Source: Streptomyces sp. ML-6 (lineage in GTDB: Bacteria > Actinomycetota > Actinomycetes > Streptomycetales > Streptomycetaceae). From it: DNA of 64,000 nt. A model generated the notes under the pieces. The model did not search any database, had not been told where the DNA came from, and was given only the letters and a program-made list of their open reading frames with translations. Where the stretch lies: contig NZ_JAOTIK010000001.1 of the NCBI RefSeq assembly GCF_030116705.1, forward strand, positions 992,001-1,056,000, written 5' to 3'. Below, in pieces: positions 37,427 through 45,095 of the stretch (positions within the stretch are counted from its first letter, which is position 1; each line of letters starts with the position of its first letter). A program made the translations under genes and the position numbers.

Positions 37427-38779
37427 TCACACCAGGTCGAACGACCTCAGGACGCGGCGCTGGGCCGGTGTCGGCCGGGCGGGCCAGTAGACGTAGCAGA
37501 CCCCGCCCGTACCGCTTCTGACCTTGCCGTTCGCGTCGTAGCGCTTGGTGCGGAGCCAGATGTTCTCCCATTCCCGGCGCCGGTAGACCCGGCGCACGGC
37601 CTCGTTGTCCGGCGAGGCCGGGTCGTTGGCGATCACGTCGCCGTCCGCGGTGAAGCCGATCACGGTCATCAGGTGGCCGGACGTGCCGTACCCCGCCCCG
37701 GTCAGTTCCTCCTTGAGGAAGGACTGGGACGTGATGACCGGGATGCCCGCGCGGATCAGCGTCTCCACGTCCGTGAGCGAGGTCAGCCGGGTCACCGCCG
37801 CGCGCATGTCGTCGTACGTCGCGGCGTACGCGGCGTTGAACGGCCAGTTGCCGCAGCCCTCGTACTGGTAGTCGTAGGTGAACCGGGCGGCGTGGCAGAC
37901 CTGCGGGTCGGCCAGTTCCGGCCTGACCCAGGCGAGGTCCTCGGCGGTGGGCCTGCGCCCCCAGTACTCGATGATCATCTGGGACGAGGTGGGGCTGCAC
38001 CAGGCCTCGCCGCCGTTGTCGTACTCGGGGTACTCGCCCGCGTGGACGTTCTGCGAGTAGCGCGGCACCAGCAGCTCCCGGACCAGGCCGGGGGTGCTGG
38101 CCGGCACGGTGAAGCGGTCCGGGACGTCGGAGGCCATCGCCCCGAGCCGCCGGACGACGGGGGTGAGGCGGCTGCCCGGCGTGCGGTGGAGGGTGAGGCG
38201 CAGCCGGTACGCGGTCAGCCGCAGCCCGCTCGTCGCGTCGTCCACCGAGAGGGTGTCGGTCCAGACGGAGCTCTTGCCGTCGGTCTGGTCGTCGACGGAC
38301 GTGCGGCGGATGTCCCCGTCGCCCGCGGCCCAGCGGCCCATCACGTACCAGGGGGTCCGCGTGGCGTCCGAGTAGTGGCCCTGCAGTTCGACCTGGATCC
38401 AGGTGCCCGCCGGGGTCTCGGCGTTCCAGGAGGCGATCACCTCGGTCGCCGGGACGGCGGACCGGTGGACCGGGGAGGTCCAGGTGGCGTACTCCCAGGA
38501 GGCGGTCGTGCCGGTGTGCGGGTCGGTGTAGTCGGTGCTTCCCTCGGCCCTGCCGATCACCAGACCGGGCCGGAGGCCGGACACGACGCGCGTCCCGGCG
38601 CCGCGGCCGGCGCGCCAGTCGGCGCAGGTGTGCCAGAAGTGGTTGTCCACGGTGGAGGCCGCCGAGGAGGTACGGGACGGGGTCGTGGAGCGCGCGGCGG
38701 CGGACGACACCGAGCCGGCGGTGGCCGCCACCGCGAGCGCGGCGGTCAGCACGGTCCTGCGTGAGGTCGGTCTGTTCAT
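37427..38779 (-). CDS. Tat-exported C39 family (peptidase C39_2) protein
   Basis: A 450-residue exported protein. The N-terminus MNRPTSRRTVLTAALAVAA has a twin-arginine motif and a hydrophobic stretch, so Tat export is likely. Residues about 60-220 form a beta-rich domain of unknown role. The C-terminal domain is a papain-like C39 fold with EAWCSPTSSQMIIEYWG for the catalytic Cys, GHLMTVIGFTADGDVIANDPA for the His and a following Asp. No ABC transporter is fused or adjacent, so it is not a bacteriocin processing unit. Substrate unknown. It diverges from the kinase gene across a DasR-like site. Confidence 0.85.
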   Translation of the reverse strand: MNRPTSRRTVLTAALAVAATAGSVSSAAARSTTPSRTSSAASTVDNHFWHTCADWRAGRGAGTRVVSGLRPGLVIGRAEGSTDYTDPHTGTTASWEYATWTSPVHRSAVPATEVIASWNAETPAGTWIQVELQGHYSDATRTPWYVMGRWAAGDGDIRRTSVDDQTDGKSSVWTDTLSVDDATSGLRLTAYRLRLTLHRTPGSRLTPVVRRLGAMASDVPDRFTVPASTPGLVRELLVPRYSQNVHAGEYPEYDNGGEAWCSPTSSQMIIEYWGRRPTAEDLAWVRPELADPQVCHAARFTYDYQYEGCGNWPFNAAYAATYDDMRAAVTRLTSLTDVETLIRAGIPVITSQSFLKEELTGAGYGTSGHLMTVIGFTADGDVIANDPASPDNEAVRRVYRRREWENIWLRTKRYDANGKVRSGTGGVCYVYWPARPTPAQRRVLRSFDLV

Positions 38780-38905
38780 GGGCGAGACCCCCGGTCGTGG
38801 TCGTAGTCGTAGGCGGAATGGGGCTGCGGATGCACGACAGTGCGCCAACTATCTCGGGTCGCGGCCGGATTCGGCCAGTGATTCGACCGGCGTCGGCAAA
38901 GCAAT

Positions 38906-38921
38906 ATTGGTCTGGTCCACT
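38906..38921. promoter_or_regulatory. DasR (dre)-like site
   Basis: ATTGGTCTGGTCCACT matches 13 of 16 positions of the dre consensus ACTGGTCTAGACCACT. It lies in the gap between the divergent C39-peptidase and kinase genes, 46 bp before the kinase ATG and 127 bp before the peptidase ATG. Confidence 0.5.
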
Positions 38922-38966
38922 GGCGTGACCTGCGCCTGTTCCGGAACGGCTCGTAGGCTGGTGCGC

Positions 38967-39569
38967 ATGAACGCCCTCTCGCTCCTCGCCACGCGGCTGC
39001 CCGCCCTGGCGCCGTCCTGCGGCCCGGTGCGGCTGGTCGCCGTCGACGGCCACGCGGGGTCGGGGAAGAGCACCTTCGCCGCCCGACTGGCCGCCGCGCT
39101 CGGCGACGCCCCCGTCCTGCACCTGGACGACCTGGCCGCCCACGACTCCTTCTTCACCTGGACGGACCGGATGCGGGAACAGGTGACCGGGCCGCTGGAG
39201 CGCGGCGAATGCGCGCGCTACGCGCCGTACGACTGGACCGCGCGGCGGTTCGGGACGCCGCGCGTCCTGGAGCCGGCGCCGGTGGTCGTCGTCGAGGGGG
39301 TCGGGGCCGGGCGGCGGGCGCTGCGGCCGCATCTGGCGCGGCTCCTGTGGATGGACCTCGACGCCGCGGCGTCCTGGCGGCGCGGCCGCCACCGGGACGG
39401 CCCGGCGCTCTCGGACTTCTGGGACGAGTGGACGGCGGCCGAGACGGAGCACTTCTCGGCCGATCCTTCACGTCCTCACGCGGACACCCTGGTACGGCAG
39501 TTGCCCGTGGGATACGAGTTGCTGGAGGGACCTCGAACAGCAGCAGGAGCGAACCATTCCGTCACTTAG
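38967..39569 (+). CDS. uridine kinase-like P-loop protein
   Basis: A 200-residue P-loop kinase. VAVDGHAGSGKSTFA near residue 28 is the Walker A of uridine/phosphoribulokinase-like proteins, and VLHLDDLAAHDSFF supplies the following Asp-Asp. WRRGRHRDG may be the lid. Many actinobacterial genomes carry this protein next to other conserved genes; uridine or related small-molecule phosphorylation is inferred from the fold only. ATG at 38967 directly precedes the P-loop domain. The DasR-like site upstream would link it to aminosugar metabolism, if real. Confidence 0.8.
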   Translation: MNALSLLATRLPALAPSCGPVRLVAVDGHAGSGKSTFAARLAAALGDAPVLHLDDLAAHDSFFTWTDRMREQVTGPLERGECARYAPYDWTARRFGTPRVLEPAPVVVVEGVGAGRRALRPHLARLLWMDLDAAASWRRGRHRDGPALSDFWDEWTAAETEHFSADPSRPHADTLVRQLPVGYELLEGPRTAAGANHSVT

Positions 39570-39633
39570 GGTGAGTGCACCGCATCCTCGTATCGAATGG
39601 TGAGAAAACCCCCCGGAAGTACCCCAACTCCGC

Positions 39634-39663
39634 TTGACCCGAGGGCGGTACAGGTCTTACGTT
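39634..39663 (+). promoter_or_regulatory. SigA-like promoter of the leader unit
   Basis: TTGACC (39634-39639) and TACGTT (39658-39663) are 18 bp apart. A transcript from about 39670 would begin with a 5-bp GGCTT-TTCG-AAGCC hairpin (39674-39687) with a UUCG tetraloop and run into the terminator ending at 39736. Confidence 0.55.
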
Positions 39664-39690
39664 CTCAATGTGCGGCTTTTCGAAGCCCCC

Positions 39691-39723
39691 ATGGACACGA
39701 AGCCCCCGGTTGTTCCCCCGTGA
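39691..39723 (+). CDS. candidate 10-residue leader peptide MDTKPPVVPP
   Basis: ATG 39691 opens a 10-codon frame with two PP pairs around VV and stops at 39721-39723. A GAAG element lies 5 nt before the ATG. The frame covers the whole left arm and loop of the downstream hairpin, and the stop lies one base before the right arm. This is the arrangement expected of a translated attenuator. Polyproline stretches are known to slow ribosomes in the absence of EF-P. Coding is inferred. Confidence 0.4.
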   Translation: MDTKPPVVPP

Positions 39724-39736
39724 TCGGGGGCTTCGT
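39697..39736 (+). terminator. leader terminator/attenuator hairpin
   Basis: A 12-bp stem pairs ACGAAGCCCCCG (39697-39708) with 39725-39736 across a 16-nt loop that includes CCCCC. The 10-nt left arm CGAAGCCCCC also occurs as a second copy at 39681-39690, so the right arm has two possible partners. It lies upstream of the AAA ATPase gene and downstream of the kinase. Confidence 0.7.
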
Positions 39737-39955
39737 TCTGCTCCCGCACCTCTCCCCCGCCCCGGACCGACCCGTTCCGATCACCCTGGGTCACGGGCTT
39801 CCTTCCGCCTGCTGCGCCCTTAATCGCGCACTCCCTGCGCAGGTACGATGCCTCTCGGTGCGGTCAATTCCCGTCCGTGGCACATCGATTCGGCGCGCCC
39901 CGGCGAGCCGGTCGGGCGGCGGGACATCCCGGGGGCACGGTTTGTGGGGGGCCAG

Positions 39956-41881
39956 ATGGACATCGGCACGCAGGGCGCTCAGGCCCCGGCCGACCTCGCC
40001 TGGCTGCGCGGCGTGGACGCCTACACCATGGGCGCCTATCCGCAGGCCGAGGAGGAATTCAGAACCGCGGTACGCCTCGACCCGGGCATGGCGGACGGCT
40101 GGCTCGGCCTCCACGCGCTGCGGGTCGACACGACGACGGCGCTGCTGCGCATGCACCGCCACCGCGAGCGCTTCGGCGAGCAGCGCACCCGGCACCGGCG
40201 CACGCTCAACTCCTGGTACTGGCTGGGCTGGTGGGTGCAACCGGTACTGGAGAGCCCGCGCGACCTGCTGCTCGCGCACGCCTCGCACTGGCTGGACGGC
40301 CGCCACGTCCCCGAGCTGGACCGGGCGCTCGCGGGCCTGCCGCCGGTGGACACCGACCCGCAGGTGCGCTTCCTGCACGCCTGCCGCTCGTACCTGGTCA
40401 AGGACTGGGAACAGCTCGTCCGCAACACCGATCAGCTGACGGACGATCCGCTGCTCGGCATCGAGGCGGGGCTGTTCGGCGGAATGGCCCGGGTGCGGCT
40501 GGAGATGTACGGGCAGGCCGAGCCGCTGCTCGCCACCGCCCTGATGCGCTGCCGCAGCGAGCAGCCCCAGCGCAAGGAGCTGCGCTACTGGCTGGCCCGC
40601 GCGTACGAGGGCACCGGCCGCAGCGCCGCCGCCCTGCCGCTCTACCGGGCGGTGCACCGGGTCGACCCGGCGTTCATGGACACCTCGGCGCGGCTGGCCG
40701 CGATCGCGGACTACGACGGTCTCGAGGGGGCCGAGGAGGTCTCCGGTCTGGCCGCCGTGTCCCTGGTGGGCACGGACAGCACCGTGTCGGGGACGGACGG
40801 CCCCGGGTCGGAGGCCCCGCCGGACGCCGATCCGCCGCCCGGCGCCGATCTGCTGGACGGCCGGGAGCTGCGGCCCGGCGGCGAGCCGTCGGGGCTCACG
40901 GGCCTCGGGGTGCCGCCGCCCGACGGGGCGCGGCGCAAGAGCGCGGTGCCCGGCCGGTCGCCGTCGCCCTTCCCGGCGGGGCCCAGCGATCCGGTGCTGC
41001 TCGCCGAGGCGCTGGCCGAGCTGGAGCGGATGGTGGGCCTGGAGCCGGTCAAGCGCCAGGTCAAGGCGTTGTCCGCGCAGCTGAACATGGCGCGGCTGCG
41101 GGCCGGGCAGGGGCTTCCCGTCCAGCCGCCGAAGCGCCACTTCGTCTTCTCGGGTCCTTCCGGCACCGGCAAGACCACGGTGGCGCGCATCCTGGGCCGG
41201 GTCTTCTACGCGCTGGGGCTGCTCGGCGGCGACCATCTGGTCGAGGCCCAACGGGCCGATATGGTGGGCGAGTTCCTCGGCCAGACCGCGGTCAAGGCCA
41301 ATGAGCTGATCGACTCGGCGCTCGGTGGGGTGCTCTTCGTGGACGAGGCGTACAGCCTCTCCAACAGCGGCTACAGCAAGGGCGACGCGTACGGCGACGA
41401 GGCCCTCCAGGTCCTCCTCAAGCGGGCGGAGGACAACCGGGACCACCTGGTCGTCATCCTCGCCGGCTATCCGGAGGGCATGGACCGGCTGCTGGCCACC
41501 AACCCCGGGCTCTCCTCGCGCTTCACCACCCGGGTGGACTTCCCGAGCTACCGGCCGCCGGAGCTCACCTCGATCGGCGAGGTGCTGGCGGCGGAGAACG
41601 GCGACGTGTGGGACGAGGAGTCGCTCGACGAGCTGCGTTCCATCAGCGGCCACGTCGTCGAGCAGGGCTGGATCGACGAGCTGGGCAACGGACGGTTCCT
41701 GCGCACCCTGTACGAGAAGAGCTGCGCCTACCGGGACCTGCGGCTCTCCGGGTACACCGCCGTGCCGAGCCGGGACGACCTGGCCACGCTGCGGCTGCCG
41801 GACCTGATGCAGGCGTACGGCGAGGTGCTGTCCGGCCGGGGGCCGGTGGACCGGGGACAACAGGAGCCGCCGGCCCCGTGA
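39956..41881 (+). CDS. EccA/CbxX (SpoVK-like) AAA+ ATPase with N-terminal TPR region
   Basis: A 641-residue protein. Residues about 1-260 form TPR-like helices (ADLAWLRGVDAYTMGAYPQAEEEF...). A Pro/Gly-rich linker (about 280-350) leads to a CbxX/CfxQ-type AAA domain with GPSGTGKTT (Walker A, Lys406), GVLFVDEAYSL (Walker B) and GLSSRFTTRVDFPSY (arginine finger region). This architecture matches EccA of type VII secretion, yet no other ESX gene is in the window. The start ATG 39956 is preferred to 39848, which overlaps a -10-like TACGAT at 39844-39849. Regulation may involve the leader unit upstream. Confidence 0.87.
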   Translation: MDIGTQGAQAPADLAWLRGVDAYTMGAYPQAEEEFRTAVRLDPGMADGWLGLHALRVDTTTALLRMHRHRERFGEQRTRHRRTLNSWYWLGWWVQPVLESPRDLLLAHASHWLDGRHVPELDRALAGLPPVDTDPQVRFLHACRSYLVKDWEQLVRNTDQLTDDPLLGIEAGLFGGMARVRLEMYGQAEPLLATALMRCRSEQPQRKELRYWLARAYEGTGRSAAALPLYRAVHRVDPAFMDTSARLAAIADYDGLEGAEEVSGLAAVSLVGTDSTVSGTDGPGSEAPPDADPPPGADLLDGRELRPGGEPSGLTGLGVPPPDGARRKSAVPGRSPSPFPAGPSDPVLLAEALAELERMVGLEPVKRQVKALSAQLNMARLRAGQGLPVQPPKRHFVFSGPSGTGKTTVARILGRVFYALGLLGGDHLVEAQRADMVGEFLGQTAVKANELIDSALGGVLFVDEAYSLSNSGYSKGDAYGDEALQVLLKRAEDNRDHLVVILAGYPEGMDRLLATNPGLSSRFTTRVDFPSYRPPELTSIGEVLAAENGDVWDEESLDELRSISGHVVEQGWIDELGNGRFLRTLYEKSCAYRDLRLSGYTAVPSRDDLATLRLPDLMQAYGEVLSGRGPVDRGQQEPPAP

Positions 41882-41902
41882 GGGCGGCGGCTCCTGCTGT
41901 CC
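41855..41902. terminator. hairpin overlapping the AAA gene stop
   Basis: A stem of about 20 bp pairs 41855-41877 with 41882-41902, with one mismatch and one bulge, and has the TGA stop of the AAA gene in its 4-nt loop region. It lies between convergent genes and can serve both. Confidence 0.75.
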
Positions 41903-41917
41903 CTGCTCCGGGAACTC

Positions 41918-43015
41918 CTAGCGGGCCGACGTGGCGAGTTCGCCGGTGCCGGACGTCGTCCCCGCCGTCCGGCGGGGCACCGAGACCCGGTGGGCCGGGT
42001 CGCGCACCTCGCCGACGAGCATCTCCAGGACGTCCTCCATGGCGACCAGGCCGAGGATCCGGCCCGACCCGTCGGCGACCTGGGCCAGGTGGGTGGCCGC
42101 CCTGCGCATCACGGTCAGGGCGTCGTCCAGGGGCAGTTCGGCCCGCACCGTCGCCATCGGGCGCCACACCTGCTGGGGGACGGCCCGTTCGCCGTCCTCC
42201 AGGTCCAGGACGTCCTTGACGTGCAGATAGCCCATGAAGGGGCCGCCGCCCTCCGCGCACACCGGGAAGCGCGAGTAGCCGGTGCGCACGGTCAGCTCCT
42301 CGATCCGGCGCGGGGTGACGGACGGGTCCACCGTCACCAGGGAGGCCCGCTTGAGCAGCACGTCGGTGACGGGTCTGCTGCCCAGTTCCAGCGCGTCCTC
42401 CAGCCGCTCCTGGGCCTCCGGCTCCAGCAGCCCGGCCTGGCCGGAGTCCTCGACGAGGCGGTTGAGCTGCTCGCTGGTGAAGACGGCCTCCACCTCGTCC
42501 TTGGGCTCCACGCCGAACAGCCGGAGCACCAGCCGGGCGCAGGCGCCCAGCGCGGAGGTGACCGGCCGGCACAGGCGGGCGAAGCCCACCAGGCCGGGGC
42601 TGAGCCAGAGCGCGGTCCGCTCCGGCGCCGCCATCGCGAGGTTCTTCGGGACCATCTCGCCGATGACGAGGTGGAGGAAGATCACGAGGGCGAGCGCCAG
42701 GACGTAGCCGAGCGGGTGGATGAGCCCCTCGGGCAGGTGGACCGCGTGGAAGACCGGCTCCAGCAGACGGGCGACGGTCGGTTCGGCGACGGCGCCGAGG
42801 GTCAGCGAGCAGACGGTGATGCCGAACTGGGCGGCGGCCATCATCTGCGGCAGGTTCTCCAGGCCGTACAGCACCTTGTGGGCACGGCCCGACCCGGCCG
42901 CCGCGAGGGGTTCGACCTGGCTGCGCCGTACGGACACGAGGGCGAACTCCGCACCGACGAAGAAGCCGTTCGCCAGCACGAGGAACCCCGCGAGGAGCAA
43001 CTGGACCACGCTCAT
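41918..43015 (-). CDS. CNNM/CBS-domain membrane protein (hemolysin C-like), short form
   Basis: A 365-residue protein. An N-terminal CNNM/DUF21 domain has about four membrane helices (VLANGFFVGAEFALVSVRRSQ...GITVCSLTLGAVAEP) and is followed by a CBS pair (LVTVDPSVTPRRIEEL... and MEDVLEMLVGEV). The CorC/HlyC C-terminal domain is missing, so this is a short form. Members export or regulate magnesium/cobalt. The start at 43015 overlaps the stop of the longer paralogue at 43012 (ATGA), so the two are translationally coupled and may work as a heteromer. Confidence 0.92.
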   Translation of the reverse strand: MSVVQLLLAGFLVLANGFFVGAEFALVSVRRSQVEPLAAAGSGRAHKVLYGLENLPQMMAAAQFGITVCSLTLGAVAEPTVARLLEPVFHAVHLPEGLIHPLGYVLALALVIFLHLVIGEMVPKNLAMAAPERTALWLSPGLVGFARLCRPVTSALGACARLVLRLFGVEPKDEVEAVFTSEQLNRLVEDSGQAGLLEPEAQERLEDALELGSRPVTDVLLKRASLVTVDPSVTPRRIEELTVRTGYSRFPVCAEGGGPFMGYLHVKDVLDLEDGERAVPQQVWRPMATVRAELPLDDALTVMRRAATHLAQVADGSGRILGLVAMEDVLEMLVGEVRDPAHRVSVPRRTAGTTSGTGELATSAR

Positions 43016-44388
43016 CGCACGGCCTCCAGGACCTCGTGGGTCACCGGTGCCCCGGTGACGGGGACGGTGACCGGGGCGGCCGTGGTGCGCACGAAGCGGA
43101 CCCGCTCGGCGCGGTAGTGGCCGACCTGGCGGACGGAGAGCCGCCAGCCGGGCAGTTCGGCCCGGTCGCCGGGGGCCGGGATGCGGCCCAGCAGATCGGC
43201 GACGAGCCCGGCCACGGTCTCGTACGGGCCGTCGGGGACGTCGAGCCCTATCCGGCGCAGGCTCAGGACGCGGCAGCTGCCCTCGACGTCCCAGGCCGGG
43301 CGGCCTTCCTCGGGGGCGGCGGGGACCAGTTCGGGCCGGTCGGCGCCCTCGGCGTCGTGCTCGTCGCGGACCTCTCCGACGAGTTCCTCGATGATGTCCT
43401 CCAGGGTGACGACGCCGGCGGTGCCGCCGTACTCGTCGACCACGACGGCGATCGGCTGCTCGTTGCGCAGCCGCTGGAGCAGCTGCTCGACGGGGAGGGT
43501 CTCGGGGACCAGCAGCGGCAGCACGGCGATCCGGCCCGCCGGGGTGCGCAGCCGGTCGGCGGCGGGCACGGCGAGCGCGTCCTTGAGGTGGACCATGCCG
43601 ACGACCTCGTCGATGCGCTCCCGGTAGACCGGGAAGCGGGAGAGGCCGGTGGCGCGGGTGAGGTTGAGGACGTCCGCCGCGGTCGCCGAGGACTGCAGGG
43701 CGCTGACCTTCACCCGGGGGGTCATGACGTGCTGGGCGGTGAGCCCGGCGAGCGACAGGGTCCGTACGAAGAGGTCCGCGGTGTCCTGTTCGAGAGTGCC
43801 GGCCTCGGCCGAGTGCCGGGCCAGGGAGACCAGCTCACCGGGGGTGCGGGCGGAGGCCAGTTCCTCGGTGGGTTCCACGCCCAGCAGCCGCACCAGCCGG
43901 TTGGCCACGGTGTTCAGCAGGCTGATCACCGGCCGGAACACGGCGGAGAAACGGTGCTGGGGGCCGGCGACGAACCGGGCGACCTGGAGCGGCCGGGAGA
44001 CCGCCCAGTTCTTGGGCACGAGTTCGCCGATCACCATCTGGACGGCGGAGGCCACCAGCATCCCGATGACCACGCTGATGCCGGGGACGGCACCGTCGGG
44101 CAGTCCGGTCGCGGTGAGGGGGCCGTCCAGCAACTGGGCGAGTGCCGGTTCGGCGAGCATGCCGACGACCAGTGAGGTGATGGTGATGCCCAGCTGGGTG
44201 CCGGAGAGCTGGAAGGAGAGTTCGCGCAGGGCTTCGACGACGGTACGGGCCCGCCGGTCGCCCTCGGCGGCGGCGCGCTCGGCGTCCGGCCGCTCCACGG
44301 TGACGAGGCCGAACTCGGCCGCCACGAAGAATCCGTTGGCGAGGATGAGAAGGAATGCCGCGCTCAGCAGCAGCAAGGGGGTGGTCAT
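43012..44388 (-). CDS. CNNM/CBS/CorC-domain membrane protein (hemolysin C-like), long form
   Basis: A 458-residue paralogue with CNNM/DUF21 membrane domain (LILANGFFVAAEFGLVTVERPD), two CBS domains (MTPRVKVSALQSSATAADVLN..., VVDEYGGTAGVVTLEDIIEELVGE) and a C-terminal CorC/HlyC domain (residues about 360-440) containing LPGWRLSVRQVGHYRAERVRFV. It is the complete form of the family, likely in Mg2+/Co2+ efflux or membrane ion homeostasis. It is the first gene of a two-gene operon with the short form. The ATG at 44388 lies beyond the terminator of the riboflavin-histidine operon. Confidence 0.93.
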   Translation of the reverse strand: MTTPLLLLSAAFLLILANGFFVAAEFGLVTVERPDAERAAAEGDRRARTVVEALRELSFQLSGTQLGITITSLVVGMLAEPALAQLLDGPLTATGLPDGAVPGISVVIGMLVASAVQMVIGELVPKNWAVSRPLQVARFVAGPQHRFSAVFRPVISLLNTVANRLVRLLGVEPTEELASARTPGELVSLARHSAEAGTLEQDTADLFVRTLSLAGLTAQHVMTPRVKVSALQSSATAADVLNLTRATGLSRFPVYRERIDEVVGMVHLKDALAVPAADRLRTPAGRIAVLPLLVPETLPVEQLLQRLRNEQPIAVVVDEYGGTAGVVTLEDIIEELVGEVRDEHDAEGADRPELVPAAPEEGRPAWDVEGSCRVLSLRRIGLDVPDGPYETVAGLVADLLGRIPAPGDRAELPGWRLSVRQVGHYRAERVRFVRTTAAPVTVPVTGAPVTHEVLEAVR

Positions 44389-44475
44389 GCCGCCGCCTCC
44401 GGGGAGGGGGCGGCGCAGGTACTACCGGACGATCCGTCCATTGCTGGAAGGAGTCACTCCTCGGGTCGAAGGAAA

Positions 44476-44510
44476 GCCCCGCCGGTCCTGAGGACCTTCC
44501 GGTGCGGGGC
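44476..44510 (-). terminator. terminator of the riboflavin-histidine operon
   Basis: GCCCCGCCGG (44476-44485) pairs with the 44499-44510 segment with one bulge, and the inner GGTCC-TGA-GGACC forms a second stem. It lies 66 bp past the stop of the PH-domain gene and just ahead of the CNNM operon. Confidence 0.65.
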
Positions 44511-44575
44511 GGGGGCGCACAGGGGCGCCGCCGTCCTCCAGAGTAATCAAGAAGAGCCCGCGCGGGGCAGGGGGC

Positions 44576-45040
44576 TCAGCCGATGTCCTTGCCGGTGCCG
44601 CGGCTCTCGGCGAGGGCCCGCAGCGCGCGGGCGTCCCGGATGGCCTGCTGTTTGGCGATGCCCGGCTGGATGCCGAGGGCGGGCATGCTCGTCCCGTCGC
44701 TGAGGTCGAGGAAGACCCAGGGGTCGCCGGCGCGCAGGTTGACGCGGAGGATCTCCGCCCAGGACAGCCGGCGCGTCCGGGTGAGGTTGACCACCGTCAC
44801 CCCGTCCTCGTCCGCGACCACCTTCGGGCGGCTGAGCAGGGCGAGCACGCCGAGGAACAGCAGCGCGGTGAAGACGAAGCTGATCCGTTCGCCCCCGCTC
44901 AGCCGTTCCAGTGTCAGGGCGACGGCGGTGATCACGAGGAACATCACCGCCCCCACGGTCAGCAGGACCACCCGGGTCAGGGTCGGCCGGAACGTGACCG
45001 GGAGGGTGGGGAGTTCGGGCCGGGGCGCAGGGGCGGACAT
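44576..45040 (-). CDS. PH-domain membrane protein
   Basis: A 154-residue protein. Two N-terminal hydrophobic segments (VVLLTVGAVMFLVITAVAL and ISFVFTALLFLGVLALL) are followed by a bacterial PH-like beta-domain with VVADEDGVTVVNLTRTRRLSWAEILRVNLRAGDPWVFLDLSDG. Such proteins are common last genes of Streptomyces riboflavin-histidine operons; their role is unknown. It follows hisG by 55 bp on the same strand and ends before the terminator. ATG at 45040. It probably sits in the cytoplasmic membrane. Confidence 0.82.
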   Translation of the reverse strand: MSAPAPRPELPTLPVTFRPTLTRVVLLTVGAVMFLVITAVALTLERLSGGERISFVFTALLFLGVLALLSRPKVVADEDGVTVVNLTRTRRLSWAEILRVNLRAGDPWVFLDLSDGTSMPALGIQPGIAKQQAIRDARALRALAESRGTGKDIG

Positions 45041-45095
45041 GATGTTCTTCCGTCTTCCGGGGGCTGTTCGGCTGTCTTCCGGGGACGCCGGGCCG

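Noticed and set aside
37427..38779. bacteriocin-processing system around the C39 protein
   Set aside because: No ABC transporter is fused or adjacent and no precursor peptide with a GG leader was seen; the protein itself is Tat-exported.
39665..39745. tRNA or tmRNA gene
   Set aside because: The hairpins do not form a cloverleaf; there is no T-loop GGTTCGAATC or acceptor stem.
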